This document shows positions 37,169 to 47,080 of a DNA stretch of 64,000 nucleotides, one piece after another. The notes under the pieces are model-generated. The model made no database searches, had not been told where the DNA came from, and saw only the letters and a list, made by a program, of their open reading frames with translations. This DNA comes from an uncultured bacterium (GTDB lineage: Bacteria; Bacillota; Clostridia; Oscillospirales; Oscillospiraceae): assembly GCA_947073515.1 (NCBI GenBank), contig CAMTMC010000004.1:32305-96304 (forward strand), in the 5' to 3' direction. A program made the position numbers and the translations under genes. Each line of letters starts with the position of its first letter. The stretch's first letter is position 1.

Positions 37169-37651
37169 TCAGCCTCTTGTAATCAGGGCCACCGCGTGGG
37201 CGGCCATGCCCTCCCCGGAGCCGGTGAAGCCCAGGCCCTCCTCCGTGGTGGCCTTCACGTTCACCCGGTCAGGGGGGACGCCCATGGCTTTGGCCAGGTT
37301 TTCCGCCATCTGGGGGATGTGGGGGGCCAGCTTGGGCCGCTGGGCCAGGATGGTGGCGTCCACATTACCAACCGACCAGCCCCGCTCCCCCAGCAGGCCA
37401 GCCACCCGGGCCAGCAGCTCCAGGGAGTCGGCCCCACTGTAAGCCGGGTCTGTATCCGGAAAATGCCGTCCAATGTCCCCCAGGCTCGCCGCCCCCAGCA
37501 GGGCGTCCATCACCCCGTGGGCCAGCACGTCGGCGTCCGAGTGGCCCAGCAGCCCCTTCTCGAAGGGGATCTCCACCCCGCCTAAAATCAGCTTCCGGCC
37601 CTCTGTCAGCCTGTGTACGTCGTAGCCGTGGCCTACCCGTATGTCGCTCAT
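37169..37651 (-). CDS. ispF: 2-C-methyl-D-erythritol 2,4-cyclodiphosphate synthase
   Basis: [51 protein letters not shown]. Confidence 0.97.
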   Translation of the reverse strand: MSDIRVGHGYDVHRLTEGRKLILGGVEIPFEKGLLGHSDADVLAHGVMDALLGAASLGDIGRHFPDTDPAYSGADSLELLARVAGLLGERGWSVGNVDATILAQRPKLAPHIPQMAENLAKAMGVPPDRVNVKATTEEGLGFTGSGEGMAAHAVALITRG

Positions 37652-38385
37652 AGCGTGCCCTCCACCCTGGCCTGTAAGATGGCCTCGCCCAGCACCAGAT
37701 CCAGGGGGGTGGTAATTTTAAGGTTCTCCCGGCTGCCGGCGGTGAGGGAAACCTTCATCCCCAGCCGCTCCACCGCGCCGCAGTCGTCAGTCAGGGCCTC
37801 GCCGTCCTCAATCGCCTTGTGAATGGCCGCCCGGATCAGTCCGCTCTCGAACACCTGCGGGGTCTGGACCGCCCACAGCTGGCTCCGGTCCACTGTCTCC
37901 ACCGCCAGGCCGTCCTCCCCCCGCTTGATGGTATCGGTGACGGGGACCGCCGGAGCGGCCGCCCCGGTGACAGACGCCCGGGTGATGGCCTCCTCCAGCA
38001 CCCGCTGGGAGACCAGGGGCCTGGCCCCATCGTGGATGGCGATGAGGGCGGCCCCGCTGTTCACCTCCCCCAGGCCGGCCTGGACGGAGTGGATCCGCTC
38101 CGCCCCGCCCACAATAACCTTGGTGACCTTATTAAGGGAAAAGTCTTTACACAGCCGCCCCGCCTCCACCAGCAGTTCCTCCCGGGTCACCAGCACGATC
38201 TCATCCACCAGCGGGCAGTCCTGGAACGCGTATAGGGTGTGGACCAGCACGGGCAGCTCCCCCAGCGGGGCGAACATCTTATCAATCCCCTCCATCCGCC
38301 GCGCGGAGCCCGCCGCCACTACCACAGCGGAGCAGGAAATGGGCTCAGGCCGCTTCTCACGCAGGCGAGAAAGTAAACCGGCCAT
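37648..38385 (-). CDS. ispD: 2-C-methyl-D-erythritol 4-phosphate cytidylyltransferase
   Basis: [38 protein letters not shown] motifs; overlaps ispF. Confidence 0.93.
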   Translation of the reverse strand: MAGLLSRLREKRPEPISCSAVVVAAGSARRMEGIDKMFAPLGELPVLVHTLYAFQDCPLVDEIVLVTREELLVEAGRLCKDFSLNKVTKVIVGGAERIHSVQAGLGEVNSGAALIAIHDGARPLVSQRVLEEAITRASVTGAAAPAVPVTDTIKRGEDGLAVETVDRSQLWAVQTPQVFESGLIRAAIHKAIEDGEALTDDCGAVERLGMKVSLTAGSRENLKITTPLDLVLGEAILQARVEGTL

Positions 38386-38404
38386 GGGTAAGACCTCCTT
38401 TTCC

Positions 38405-38437
38405 ATTCAAAAAGGGGCCGAAGGGCCCCTTCTGAAT
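38405..38437 (-). terminator. terminator downstream of carD
   Basis: AAGGGGCC-GAAG-GGCCCCTT core with complementary flanks. Confidence 0.75.
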
Positions 38438-38462
38438 CATCATATTTGAGAATAGGACATTT

Positions 38463-38939
38463 TTATGCCAGGGCTGTATTGAGCCGCTCCTCAACGTCCT
38501 CATAGGACAGGCTTTTGGACAGCACAATCTCGGAGATCAGGATCTGCTTGGCGGAGTGGAGCATCTTCCGCTCCCCGGTGGACAGGCCCCGGTCCGTGTC
38601 CCGGACAGTCAGCCCCTTAATGACCCGGGCCACCTCGTACAGGTCGCCGCTCTTCATCCGCTCCATATTCTCCCGGTAGCGGTGATTCCAGTTGGCGGTC
38701 ATCTCCACTTGGATAGAGGGGATCGCGGCCAGGATGAGATCAGCCTGATCCCCGTCAATCACCGGGCGCACGCCAATCTCGTCGCTGCTATCTGTGGGGA
38801 TCATCACGACCATTGAGCGGTTTGGCAGTTTGAGGATGTAATAATCCCGCAACAAACCATCTACTTTCTTCTGGACAATACTGTCCACGACACCCGCCCC
38901 ATGCATAGGGTGGACGACCTTATCCCCAACCTGATACAC
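38463..38939 (-). CDS. CarD family transcriptional regulator
   Basis: MYQVGDKVVHPMHGAGVVDSIVQKKVDGLLRDYYILKLPNRSMVVMIPTD; NWNHRYRENMERMKSGDLYEVARVIKGL. Confidence 0.92.
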   Translation of the reverse strand: MYQVGDKVVHPMHGAGVVDSIVQKKVDGLLRDYYILKLPNRSMVVMIPTDSSDEIGVRPVIDGDQADLILAAIPSIQVEMTANWNHRYRENMERMKSGDLYEVARVIKGLTVRDTDRGLSTGERKMLHSAKQILISEIVLSKSLSYEDVEERLNTALA

Positions 38940-38984
38940 TTTACACCTCGCTTTCTCATCTCACGTATATCTTACCAGGATTAA

Positions 38985-39012
38985 TTATAGCAATTTTATC
39001 CTATTCCCGCAA
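38985..39012 (-). promoter_or_regulatory. sigma-A-type promoter for carD
   Basis: Minus strand TTGCGG-N16-TATAAT. Confidence 0.55.
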
Positions 39013-39262
39013 GCAAAAACCAAGAAATTCAAAATTTTTTCCATCAAATGGTGTTTTTTTACAAAAAAAGGGCGTTCTAAAGGGGGCTGGGGAATGATTC
39101 TCACAAACCGAAAAAAACTTTCCGTGCTCTGATAGGCTATTTTTGCGGCAAAACCTTTTCAGACAGCGCTTTTACATTCAAAAAATCTCCATTTCCACCG
39201 GTGTTTCCCTGGCGGCCTCCCCGGAGCCTGGCCGGCCTCAAGTCCAAACATTGGAAAATAAA

Positions 39263-39293
39263 AAGCCCGGCCGTCACAACGACAGCCGGGCTT
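39263..39293 (-). terminator. terminator after ispH-rpsA
   Basis: AAGCCCGGC-(GTC)-ACAAC-(GAC)-GCCGGGCTT; minus-strand U-rich tail. Confidence 0.8.
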
Positions 39294-39302
39294 AAAAACA
39301 GC

Positions 39303-41264
39303 TTACTCCTGGGTCTCAGCATCGGGGGCCTCCTCGGCCTCCTCCTCATAGGCGGGTTCCAGCAGGGCACGGATAGACAGGGAGATCTTCTTGTTCTCCA
39401 TATCCACGTCGGTGATCTTCACATCCACCTTGTCGCCCTCGGCCACCACGTCGCCGGGCTTCTCCACCCGGTGATCAGCCAGCTGGGAGATGTGGATCAG
39501 GCCGTCCACGCCAGGGACAACCTCAGCGAAAGCGCCGAAGGTCATCAGCTTGACGATCCGCACGTTGGCGGTGTCGCCCACCTGGTAGGTGGAGGTAAAC
39601 ACAGTCCAGGGATCCTGGCTGTGGTCCTTCATACCCAGGGAGATCTTCTTCTTCTCCTTGTCGGCGGAGATGACATACACCTCCACGGTGTCGCCCACCT
39701 TCACCACCTCGGAGGGGTGCTTGATGCGGCTCCAGGACAGCTCGGAGATGTGGACCATGCCGTCCACGCCGCCGATGTCCACAAAAGCGCCGTAAGAAGT
39801 CAGGGACTTCACGGTGCCGGTATAGCGCTTGCCGTCCTCAATCTCGGCCCAGACCTTCTCGGCGGCGGCGGCCCGCTCGGCCCGGGTGACCTTGCTGATG
39901 GAGCCCACCACGCGGCGGCGGGCCCGGTTGACCTCGGTGATGACTAGGCGGACCTTCTGCTTGAGCAGCTCGCTCATGGGAGTCTCCCGGGGCAGGCCGG
40001 TCTGGGAGGCGGGCACGAACACCCGCACGCCCTTGACGGCCACGACCACGCCGCCCTTGTTGTCCTCGGTGACAAAGCCCTCCACGACGGCCTCGCTCTC
40101 CCGGGCGGCCTCGATCTCCTCCCAGCCCTTGTTGATGTCCAGGCGGCGCTTGGACAGCTTCACCAGGCAGTCGCGGTCACTTACCTGCATGACGATGGTC
40201 TCGATCTCATCGCCCACCTTCACCAAGTCCTCCACCTTAGCGGTGGGGTCGTCGCTCAGCTCGCTCAGGGCAATGTAGCCGGGGTACTTGATGCCCAGCT
40301 CAACTTGCACTTCGGTGGGGGTGATCGCCACAACGGTGCCGGTAACCTTATCTCCATTATTCAAAGTTTTGATCGACTCCTCCAGCAGCTCCGCGAAGGA
40401 TTTTTCGATCTCCATGATTTCATCGCTCATTTTGTCATAGACCTCCTTTATTATCCACGCCGGCGTCGATGCGCCTGCCGTGATGCCGACCATATCCGCC
40501 GGGGGGATCTGACTCAGGTCCAGATCCTCCGCCCGCTCAATGAGCAGGACGTGGGAGCAGGTCTCCGCGCAGATCTCTGCAAGCCGCTTGGTGTTAGAAC
40601 TGTGCCTGTCGCCCACCACTACCATCAGACCGCATTTTCCGGCTAGTTGGCGGGCCTCCTCCTGACGTTTGGATGTCGCTCCACATATTGTATCAAAAAA
40701 TTCCGCGTTTGTACACTCTTTTTTTGCTTTTTTCACGCACCCTTCCCAAATTTTCTTGGTGGAGGTGGTCTGTGATACAAAGGTAAGGGGCAGATTTGTG
40801 CGTTCAGGCCGCTGAAACAGCCAATTTTCCAAATCTTTTTCCCCTGAAACTACCACTGGGCCTTTACACCATCCGGCGATGGCCAACACCTCCGGATGGT
40901 CCGGCGCGCCCACGATGACCGGGGTTCTCCCCCGCTCCTCCGCCCCCTGGACGATCTGATGGATGCGGGTGACGTTGGGACAGGTGGCGTCCAGGATCTC
41001 CACGCCCCGCTCCCGCAGGCTGTCATGGACCGCCCGGCTCTCCCCGTGGGAGCGGATAATCACCCGGGAGCCGTCCGGCACCTGTTCCGGCCGTTCCACA
41101 GCGAACAAACCTTTTTCAGCCAGCCGGTCCACCACGTTCCGGTTGTGGATGATGGAACCCAGCATCACGCAGGGCTTCCCCGAGAAGGCGGTCTCCTCCG
41201 CCAGTTCCACCGCCCGGCGCACCCCGTAGCAGAAGCCCGCGGACCGGGCCAGGATCACCTTCAT
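39303..41264 (-). CDS. ispH-rpsA: bifunctional 4-hydroxy-3-methylbut-2-enyl diphosphate reductase / 30S ribosomal protein S1
   Basis: N-terminal IspH (SAGFCYGVRRAVELAEETA...ILDATCPNVTRIHQIV) continuous with four C-terminal S1 domains (YTGTVKSLTSYGAFVDIGGVDGMVHISELSW). Confidence 0.95.
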   Translation of the reverse strand: MKVILARSAGFCYGVRRAVELAEETAFSGKPCVMLGSIIHNRNVVDRLAEKGLFAVERPEQVPDGSRVIIRSHGESRAVHDSLRERGVEILDATCPNVTRIHQIVQGAEERGRTPVIVGAPDHPEVLAIAGWCKGPVVVSGEKDLENWLFQRPERTNLPLTFVSQTTSTKKIWEGCVKKAKKECTNAEFFDTICGATSKRQEEARQLAGKCGLMVVVGDRHSSNTKRLAEICAETCSHVLLIERAEDLDLSQIPPADMVGITAGASTPAWIIKEVYDKMSDEIMEIEKSFAELLEESIKTLNNGDKVTGTVVAITPTEVQVELGIKYPGYIALSELSDDPTAKVEDLVKVGDEIETIVMQVSDRDCLVKLSKRRLDINKGWEEIEAARESEAVVEGFVTEDNKGGVVVAVKGVRVFVPASQTGLPRETPMSELLKQKVRLVITEVNRARRRVVGSISKVTRAERAAAAEKVWAEIEDGKRYTGTVKSLTSYGAFVDIGGVDGMVHISELSWSRIKHPSEVVKVGDTVEVYVISADKEKKKISLGMKDHSQDPWTVFTSTYQVGDTANVRIVKLMTFGAFAEVVPGVDGLIHISQLADHRVEKPGDVVAEGDKVDVKITDVDMENKKISLSIRALLEPAYEEEAEEAPDAETQE

Positions 41265-41920
41265 CTCCCGCCCTCCCCCAGGGCCCGCACCCGGTCCATC
41301 ACGTCCCGGGCGATTTGCTGGAGCTCCTCGTTGGTGGGCTTTCTGCCCTCGTACTTCGGTAAATAGGGTTCCCCGATCACCACTGTATTACGCCGGAAAA
41401 GCTTCTTTTTGCTGGGTATGTACACCGGCAGCAGGGGGACGCCCACCCGGGTGGCGAAGAGGGCGGCGCCGGTCTTGGCCCCCACGCTCTCCCCTTCATG
41501 GACCCGGGTCCCCTCGGGGAAGATCAGGAGCTTGTCACCCTCCTTCAAAAATTTCAGAGCGGTTTTTACCGCCTTCAGGTCGGCGGTGTCCCGGTCCACC
41601 CCGAAAACCCCGGCCTTGGACAGGATCCAGCCGATGAAGGGCACTCGCATAATTTGGATTTTCGCAATGGCCCGCATGGGAAACCTCCAGCCGAAGGCGA
41701 ACACCACGTAAAAGGGGTCGCCGGCGGTGGTGTGGTTGGGGCAGATGACACAGGGCCCCTGGGGGATATGCTCCCGGCCCACCGCCGCCACCGGGCGGAA
41801 CAGGTTGAAAAAGGGCCAGATGACAGCATACAGCAGGTGGAACCAGGCGTCCATCCGTTTTTTGCGGGCTTTGGGGGCCTCCTTGGGCTGGGTATCTCGG
41901 GAAATCACTTCTTCACTCAC
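41261..41920 (-). CDS. plsC: 1-acyl-sn-glycerol-3-phosphate acyltransferase
   Basis: CPNHTTAGDPFYVVFAF and LLIFPEGTRVHEGE motifs. Confidence 0.92.
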   Translation of the reverse strand: MSEEVISRDTQPKEAPKARKKRMDAWFHLLYAVIWPFFNLFRPVAAVGREHIPQGPCVICPNHTTAGDPFYVVFAFGWRFPMRAIAKIQIMRVPFIGWILSKAGVFGVDRDTADLKAVKTALKFLKEGDKLLIFPEGTRVHEGESVGAKTGAALFATRVGVPLLPVYIPSKKKLFRRNTVVIGEPYLPKYEGRKPTNEELQQIARDVMDRVRALGEGGR

Positions 41921-42591
41921 AGGCTGATCTTCTCCTTTACCAGGGACAGCAGCCCCTCCAGGCTCCGCTCCAAATTCAGATCCGTCGTGTCCAGCAGGGC
42001 GGCGTCCGGCCCCCGCCGCAGGGGGGCGATGGGCCGGTGCTCGTCCTGGTAGTCCCGGTCCTTGATGTCCCGGAGGATGGTCTCAAAGTCGGCCTCCTGG
42101 CCCCGCTCCCTCAGCTCCAACAGCCGGCGCTCCGCCCGGGCCTCCGGGGCAGCGGTGAGGAAAATCTTCACGTCAGCCCCGGGCAGCACCACCGTGCCGA
42201 TGTCCCGGCCGTCCATGACCACGTTGTTCTCCCGGGCCAGCTTCCGCTGGAGCTCCAGCAGGAACTCCCGCACCTCCGGGATGGCGGACACCGCCGAGGC
42301 CAGGCCGGACACCTGGTGCTCCCGGATCTCCCGGGACACGTCCTCCCCGGCCAAAAACATCCGCTGAACGCCGTCGGGGCCGTAGTCCATTTGGATGTCC
42401 AGGCCGTCCAGCAGAGGGATGACCTGTCCCGGCTCCTTGGGGTCGGCCCCGGCCCTGAGGACAGCCAGGGCCACCGTCCGGTAGATGGCCCCGGTATCCA
42501 CATAGAGGAACCCCAGCTTTTGGGCCAGCGACCGGGCCAGGGTGCTTTTCCCCGCCCCGGCGGGGCCGTCGATGGCAATACTTCTCATCAC
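41917..42591 (-). CDS. cmk: (d)CMP kinase
   Basis: SIAIDGPAGAGKSTLARSLAQKLGFLYVDTGAIYRTVAL; VMDGRDIGTVVLPGADVKIFLTA. Confidence 0.96.
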   Translation of the reverse strand: MMRSIAIDGPAGAGKSTLARSLAQKLGFLYVDTGAIYRTVALAVLRAGADPKEPGQVIPLLDGLDIQMDYGPDGVQRMFLAGEDVSREIREHQVSGLASAVSAIPEVREFLLELQRKLARENNVVMDGRDIGTVVLPGADVKIFLTAAPEARAERRLLELRERGQEADFETILRDIKDRDYQDEHRPIAPLRRGPDAALLDTTDLNLERSLEGLLSLVKEKISL

Positions 42592-42698
42592 AATTTTCCT
42601 CCCTTATTCTTTTTCTCGCAGGAAAAAGAACCGAAAAAAGAAACAATCGCAGGGAATCTCGTTGTACTTCTCACCAAAGTTCTTTGGGTCCTTTTCTT

Positions 42699-43958
42699 TT
42701 ATGGGAAGGACGCCCGCCCGGCGAGGACATACCCCGCCGCCCCCTCCCCCGCCGCCCGGCCGGTGGACCAGGCGATCTGGAGGTTAAAGCCGCCGGTGTA
42801 GGCGTCCACGTCCAGCAGCTCCCCGGCAAAAAACAGGCCGGGAATTTTCTTGGACATCATGGTTTTGGGGTCCACCTCCCCCACCTTCACCCCGCCGGAG
42901 GTGACGATCGCCTCGGCGATGGGCCGGGGGCCGGACACCGCCACCGGAAAGCCTTTGAACAGCTCCAGCAGGCGGCGGCGCTCCTGTTTCGTCAGGTCAT
43001 GGGCCTTCCGTTCCCCAGGGATCCCCGCCCGGTCCAGCAGGACGGGCACCAGGGACTGGGGGGCCAGGGCCCGCAGCACATTGGCCATGTCTCGGTTGGC
43101 CCCCTGGGTCAGCTCCCGCACCAGGCGGGCATCCAGGGTCGGCTCGTCCAGGGCGGGCTTCAGGTCGATGGCGCAGATGTACTGTTCCTTGTCGAAATTC
43201 CTCATGTGGGCGCTGGCGGACAGCACCAGCGGGCCGGACAGCCCGAAGTGGGTGAACAGCAGCTCCCCCTGCTCCTGGTAGACCACCTTTTTTTTGCCTG
43301 TTTTCACAGTCAGTACCACGTTTTTCAGTGATAACCCCTGCATCTGCCCGCAGAAGGGGTCGGGGGACTCCAGGGGCACCAGGGATGGTTTTATGTCAAC
43401 CACAGTGTGGCCCAGCTCCTCCGCCATCCGGTGGCCGTCGCCAGTGGAACCGGTGGCGGGATAGGACAGCCCGCCGGTGGCAAGGATTACCGCCTTACAA
43501 GACAGCCCCCCCGTCTCCGTCTCCGCAGCCCACCCGTCCCCCTCCTGGCTCAGGGACAACACCCGCCGCTGGAGGACGGGCACCTTCAACCGTTTCAGCT
43601 CCCCAAACAGGGCGTCGATGATATCAGCGGCCCTGTCGGAGACCGGGAATACCCGGTTCCCCCGTTCCACCTTCAGCGGGACGCCCAAGTCGGTAAAAAA
43701 CCGCTCCACGTCGCCAGGAGTTGTTCTGTTGACAGCGCTGTAAAGGAATTTTCCATTCCGGGGCACAGCGGCCAGGATCTCCTCCGGGGCACAGTGGTTT
43801 GTGACATTGCACCGGCCCTTTCCCGTGATATACAGCTTGCGGCCCAGCTTAGGGTTGCGCTCAACCAGGGTGACAGCCGCCCCCTGCCGGGCGGCGGCGA
43901 TGGCCGCCATCATGCCGGCGGCTCCGCCGCCCACTACAACAACATCAGGCCAGCTCAT
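42699..43958 (-). CDS. NAD(P)/FAD-dependent oxidoreductase (HI0933/BaiN-like flavoprotein)
   Basis: DVVVVGGGAAGMMAAIAAARQGAAVTLVERNPKLGRKLYITGKGRCNVTN...FFAGELLDVDAYTGGFNLQIAWSTG. Confidence 0.92.
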   Translation of the reverse strand: MSWPDVVVVGGGAAGMMAAIAAARQGAAVTLVERNPKLGRKLYITGKGRCNVTNHCAPEEILAAVPRNGKFLYSAVNRTTPGDVERFFTDLGVPLKVERGNRVFPVSDRAADIIDALFGELKRLKVPVLQRRVLSLSQEGDGWAAETETGGLSCKAVILATGGLSYPATGSTGDGHRMAEELGHTVVDIKPSLVPLESPDPFCGQMQGLSLKNVVLTVKTGKKKVVYQEQGELLFTHFGLSGPLVLSASAHMRNFDKEQYICAIDLKPALDEPTLDARLVRELTQGANRDMANVLRALAPQSLVPVLLDRAGIPGERKAHDLTKQERRRLLELFKGFPVAVSGPRPIAEAIVTSGGVKVGEVDPKTMMSKKIPGLFFAGELLDVDAYTGGFNLQIAWSTGRAAGEGAAGYVLAGRASFP

Positions 43959-44824
43959 TCGGGCACCTTCTCATATACGCCGTACTCCTCCCAGATCTTC
44001 TCCAGGGTCTGGAAGGTGTTGGCCAGGTCCTCATTTTTCCTCTGGCTCACCGCCACCAGCAGGGCGTTGACCAGGGACAGCGGCGCCACCAGGGAGTCCA
44101 CAAAGGAAGCCATGTCGCTGCGGGCCCTCAGCGTGTACTGGGAGATCGGGGCCAGAGGCGAGGCCTCGCTGTCGGTGATGGCCACTGTGGTGGCGCCCCG
44201 GTCCCGGGCGAAACTGATGGCCTGCACCGTCCGGCTGGAGTACCGGGGGAAGCTGACCCCGATGACCACGTCCCCCTTCCCCACCCGGAGCAGGCTCTCA
44301 AAGACCTCGCTGGAGGTGTTGGCGCTTACCATCACCACATTATCAAAAATCAGGTTGAAATAAAAGTGGAGGAAGCTGGCGATGGCGGCGGAGGACCGCA
44401 CGCCGGTGATGTAAATCTTTCGGGCGCTCACGATGGCGTCCACCGCCCGCTCAAAGCTGACCCGGTCCAGCTCCTCCAGGGTGCCCCGGATCTTCTCCAT
44501 ATCCGACTGGAGCACCATGGACAGCAGGTCCTGATCCCCCAGCCGGTCCTTGGTCACCTCAATACGCTGGACGGAGGTCAGCCGGTTCCGGATCATTTTT
44601 TGCAGGGAACGCTGCATATCCGGGTAGCCCTCATAGCCCAGCTCGGCGGCGAAGCGGACCACAGTGGACTCGCTTACCCCCACCTTTTTCCCCAGGCGGC
44701 TGGCCGTCATGAAAGCCGCCTTGTCATAAGACTCTAAAATAAAATCCGCAATTTTCCTCTGCCCCTTGGAAAACGTGTGCATATTATCCTGGATTACGGT
44801 CAGGATATCACGGTTCATTCCCAT
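43955..44824 (-). CDS. MurR/RpiR family transcriptional regulator
   Basis: N-terminal RpiR HTH (MTASRLGKKVGVSESTVVRFAAELGYEGYPDMQ) and SIS domain. Confidence 0.92.
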   Translation of the reverse strand: MGMNRDILTVIQDNMHTFSKGQRKIADFILESYDKAAFMTASRLGKKVGVSESTVVRFAAELGYEGYPDMQRSLQKMIRNRLTSVQRIEVTKDRLGDQDLLSMVLQSDMEKIRGTLEELDRVSFERAVDAIVSARKIYITGVRSSAAIASFLHFYFNLIFDNVVMVSANTSSEVFESLLRVGKGDVVIGVSFPRYSSRTVQAISFARDRGATTVAITDSEASPLAPISQYTLRARSDMASFVDSLVAPLSLVNALLVAVSQRKNEDLANTFQTLEKIWEEYGVYEKVPE

Positions 44825-44972
44825 CTCACCCCTGGCGTCACAAATCAGCGTGCCCCCACCCCTCCGGAGTCCAGATCACCCCCGGCGGACGGGCCATATG
44901 GTTCATCATACCCGGTTTCTTAAAAAAACGCAAGGGATTTTCGCGGGAAATTCATCTTCCCCGCAAAAACCC

Positions 44973-45698
44973 CTAACACTCGTGGCCTTCGAGGCCCTCC
45001 AGGCCGCAAATCTCCGCCGGGCTGAGAGGACGCCACTGACCCGGCTTCAAGGCCCGGTCCAGGGACAGCCCCCCCTCCCGGACCCGCTTGAGCCGGAGCA
45101 CCTCCAGACCCGCCTGGGCGCACATCCGGCGGACCTGGCGGTTCTTCCCCTGATGGATGGTGATAGACAGCTGGTGGACCCCGCCGCTGTCCCGCCCCCG
45201 GCGCACCCGGGCGGCGGCTATGGGCTCCCCGTCCAGCTCCATGGGGGCGGACAGGAGAGGGATCGCCCGCTCCACATTGCCGTTGACCCACACCAGATAC
45301 TCCTTCTCCACCTCATGGCTGGGGTGGAGGAGACGGTGGGTCAGCGCCCCGTCGTCGGTCAGCAGCAGCAGCCCCTCCGAGTCCAGGTCCAGCCGTCCCA
45401 CCGGCCACACCCGGACCCCGCAGCCTGATACCAGCTGGGCCACGTTTTTCCGGCCCTTCTCATCGGAGAGGGTGGTGACATATCCCCGGGGCTTGTTCAG
45501 CATCAGGTAAGTCCGCTCCCCGGCGGGCGTAAGGGGTTTTCCATCCACCAGAACGGCGTCCCGGTCCAGGTCGGCCCTGTCCCCCAGGCGGGCTTTCTGC
45601 CCGTTGACGCTCACCCGGCCAGCGGTGATCCACTCCTCTGCCGTCCGGCGGGAGGCCAGCCCGCAGGCGGAGATCAATTTTTGCAGGCGCTCCTCCAT
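44973..45698 (-). CDS. pseudouridine synthase RluB/RsuA family
   Basis: S4 domain MEERLQKLISACGLASRRTAEEWITAGRVSVNG; VGRLDLDSEGLLLLTDDG. Confidence 0.92.
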   Translation of the reverse strand: MEERLQKLISACGLASRRTAEEWITAGRVSVNGQKARLGDRADLDRDAVLVDGKPLTPAGERTYLMLNKPRGYVTTLSDEKGRKNVAQLVSGCGVRVWPVGRLDLDSEGLLLLTDDGALTHRLLHPSHEVEKEYLVWVNGNVERAIPLLSAPMELDGEPIAAARVRRGRDSGGVHQLSITIHQGKNRQVRRMCAQAGLEVLRLKRVREGGLSLDRALKPGQWRPLSPAEICGLEGLEGHEC

Positions 45699-45754
45699 AA
45701 GATGGCCCCCTTTCTCTCTCATTGATCCTGTATCACGGCACAGGCATGGTGCGG

Positions 45755-46867
45755 CTACCCCGTCAGCCCCCGCCATATCCTGTCAAGGAAATTCCCTTGC
45801 GTGTCTTTGTTCTCCGGTATCTTTACCGCTGTCACCAGGGGGACCCTCGCCAGCTCGCACCCCTGGAGGGAACACACCAGCTCCCCCACCCGCATGCACC
45901 GCTCCACCGGCGCCGGGAGGGGCCCCTCATCCAGGACACAGGAGATCTCCAGCTCCTCCCCCGGGGCCAGGGCCACCGTGAGCCCCTCCCCCGCCGCCAC
46001 GGGACAGGCGGGCAGCAGACTGCCCACCACCGGCAGGCGGCCCAGCAGCTCCCCCGCCTCCGAAACAACCTCCGGGGCGAACCGGGAGAAACCGTAATCA
46101 AAGAGCTTGGCGTGATCCGCCCAGTCATTGGGGGCATTGAGGGTAACGCAGATCAGGGTCAGCCCGTCCCGCTCCGCCGCCGAGACCAGGGTCCGCCCCG
46201 CTTTCTCCGTGTAGCCCGTCTTCAGGCCGATACAGCCCTCGTACTGCCACAGCAGCTTGTTGTGGTTCGTGAAGGAGCGGGTGCCGAAGGTGATGGATTT
46301 TGTGGAAGCGATCTCCACCAGGGCCTGGTTTCTCAGGCAGGCCCGGGCCAGCAGAGCCATGTCATAGGCGGTGGAGTAGTGGCCTTCGGCGTTGAGGCCG
46401 TTGGGATTGGCAAAGGCGCTTTGCTCCATCCCCAGCTCCCTTGCCTTTCGGTTCATCAGAGTTACAAAATCCTCCACCGTCCCGCCGCAATGGCCCGCCA
46501 CCGCCAGAGCGGCGTCGTTGCCTGAGCGCAGAAGCAGCCCGTACAGCAGGGCCTCCAGGGTGACCTCCTCCCCCGGCCGCAGGTACAGGGAGGAACCCTC
46601 CGCCCCCGTCCACTCCGGGGCGATTGTGACCACCTCGTCCAGCCGGTGTCCCGACTCCAGGGCTACCAGGGCGGTCATCAGCTTGGTGGTGCTGGCGATC
46701 AGCCGCTTCTGATGGGCGTCCTTCTCATAGAGCACCCGCCCGCTGCTTCCGTCCACCAGAATGGCGCTGGCCGCTGACACCGGCGGCCCGGCCTCCACCG
46801 CCCCGGCGGCGGCCGGGCAGCTCAGGAGGGCGCAGGCCAGCGCCCCGGAACACAGTCGCTTCCACAT
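45755..46867 (-). CDS. D-alanyl-D-alanine carboxypeptidase (DacF-like)
   Basis: Signal peptide; AASTTKLMTALVAL-type motif (IASTTKLMTALVALE), SGNDAALAVAGH, KTGYTEKAGRTLV. Confidence 0.92.
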   Translation of the reverse strand: MWKRLCSGALACALLSCPAAAGAVEAGPPVSAASAILVDGSSGRVLYEKDAHQKRLIASTTKLMTALVALESGHRLDEVVTIAPEWTGAEGSSLYLRPGEEVTLEALLYGLLLRSGNDAALAVAGHCGGTVEDFVTLMNRKARELGMEQSAFANPNGLNAEGHYSTAYDMALLARACLRNQALVEIASTKSITFGTRSFTNHNKLLWQYEGCIGLKTGYTEKAGRTLVSAAERDGLTLICVTLNAPNDWADHAKLFDYGFSRFAPEVVSEAGELLGRLPVVGSLLPACPVAAGEGLTVALAPGEELEISCVLDEGPLPAPVERCMRVGELVCSLQGCELARVPLVTAVKIPENKDTQGNFLDRIWRGLTG

Positions 46868-47014
46868 AAGACCAAACCCCTTACCACATCCCGGCCCCGC
46901 CCGCCTCCCGCCCGGGCGGAGGGAGCGGCGCCGGAATTCAAAATTCAGTGGTCATAGTATGGGCCGGCCTGTTTCCTTTGTTCCCAGGGAAATTTTGTGT
47001 ATCAACCAGGTTTT

Positions 47015-47080
47015 AGAACCTGTATTCACAAGCTCAAACGGCCGTCTAAGCGGGAATTTTCCCTTATGAATACCGGTTCT
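47015..47080. repeat. 66-bp MITE-like inverted-repeat element
   Basis: AGAACCTGTATTCACAAG ... CTTATGAATACCGGTTCT: 18-bp terminal inverted repeats, 16/18 matching, abutting the gerW stop. Confidence 0.5.
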
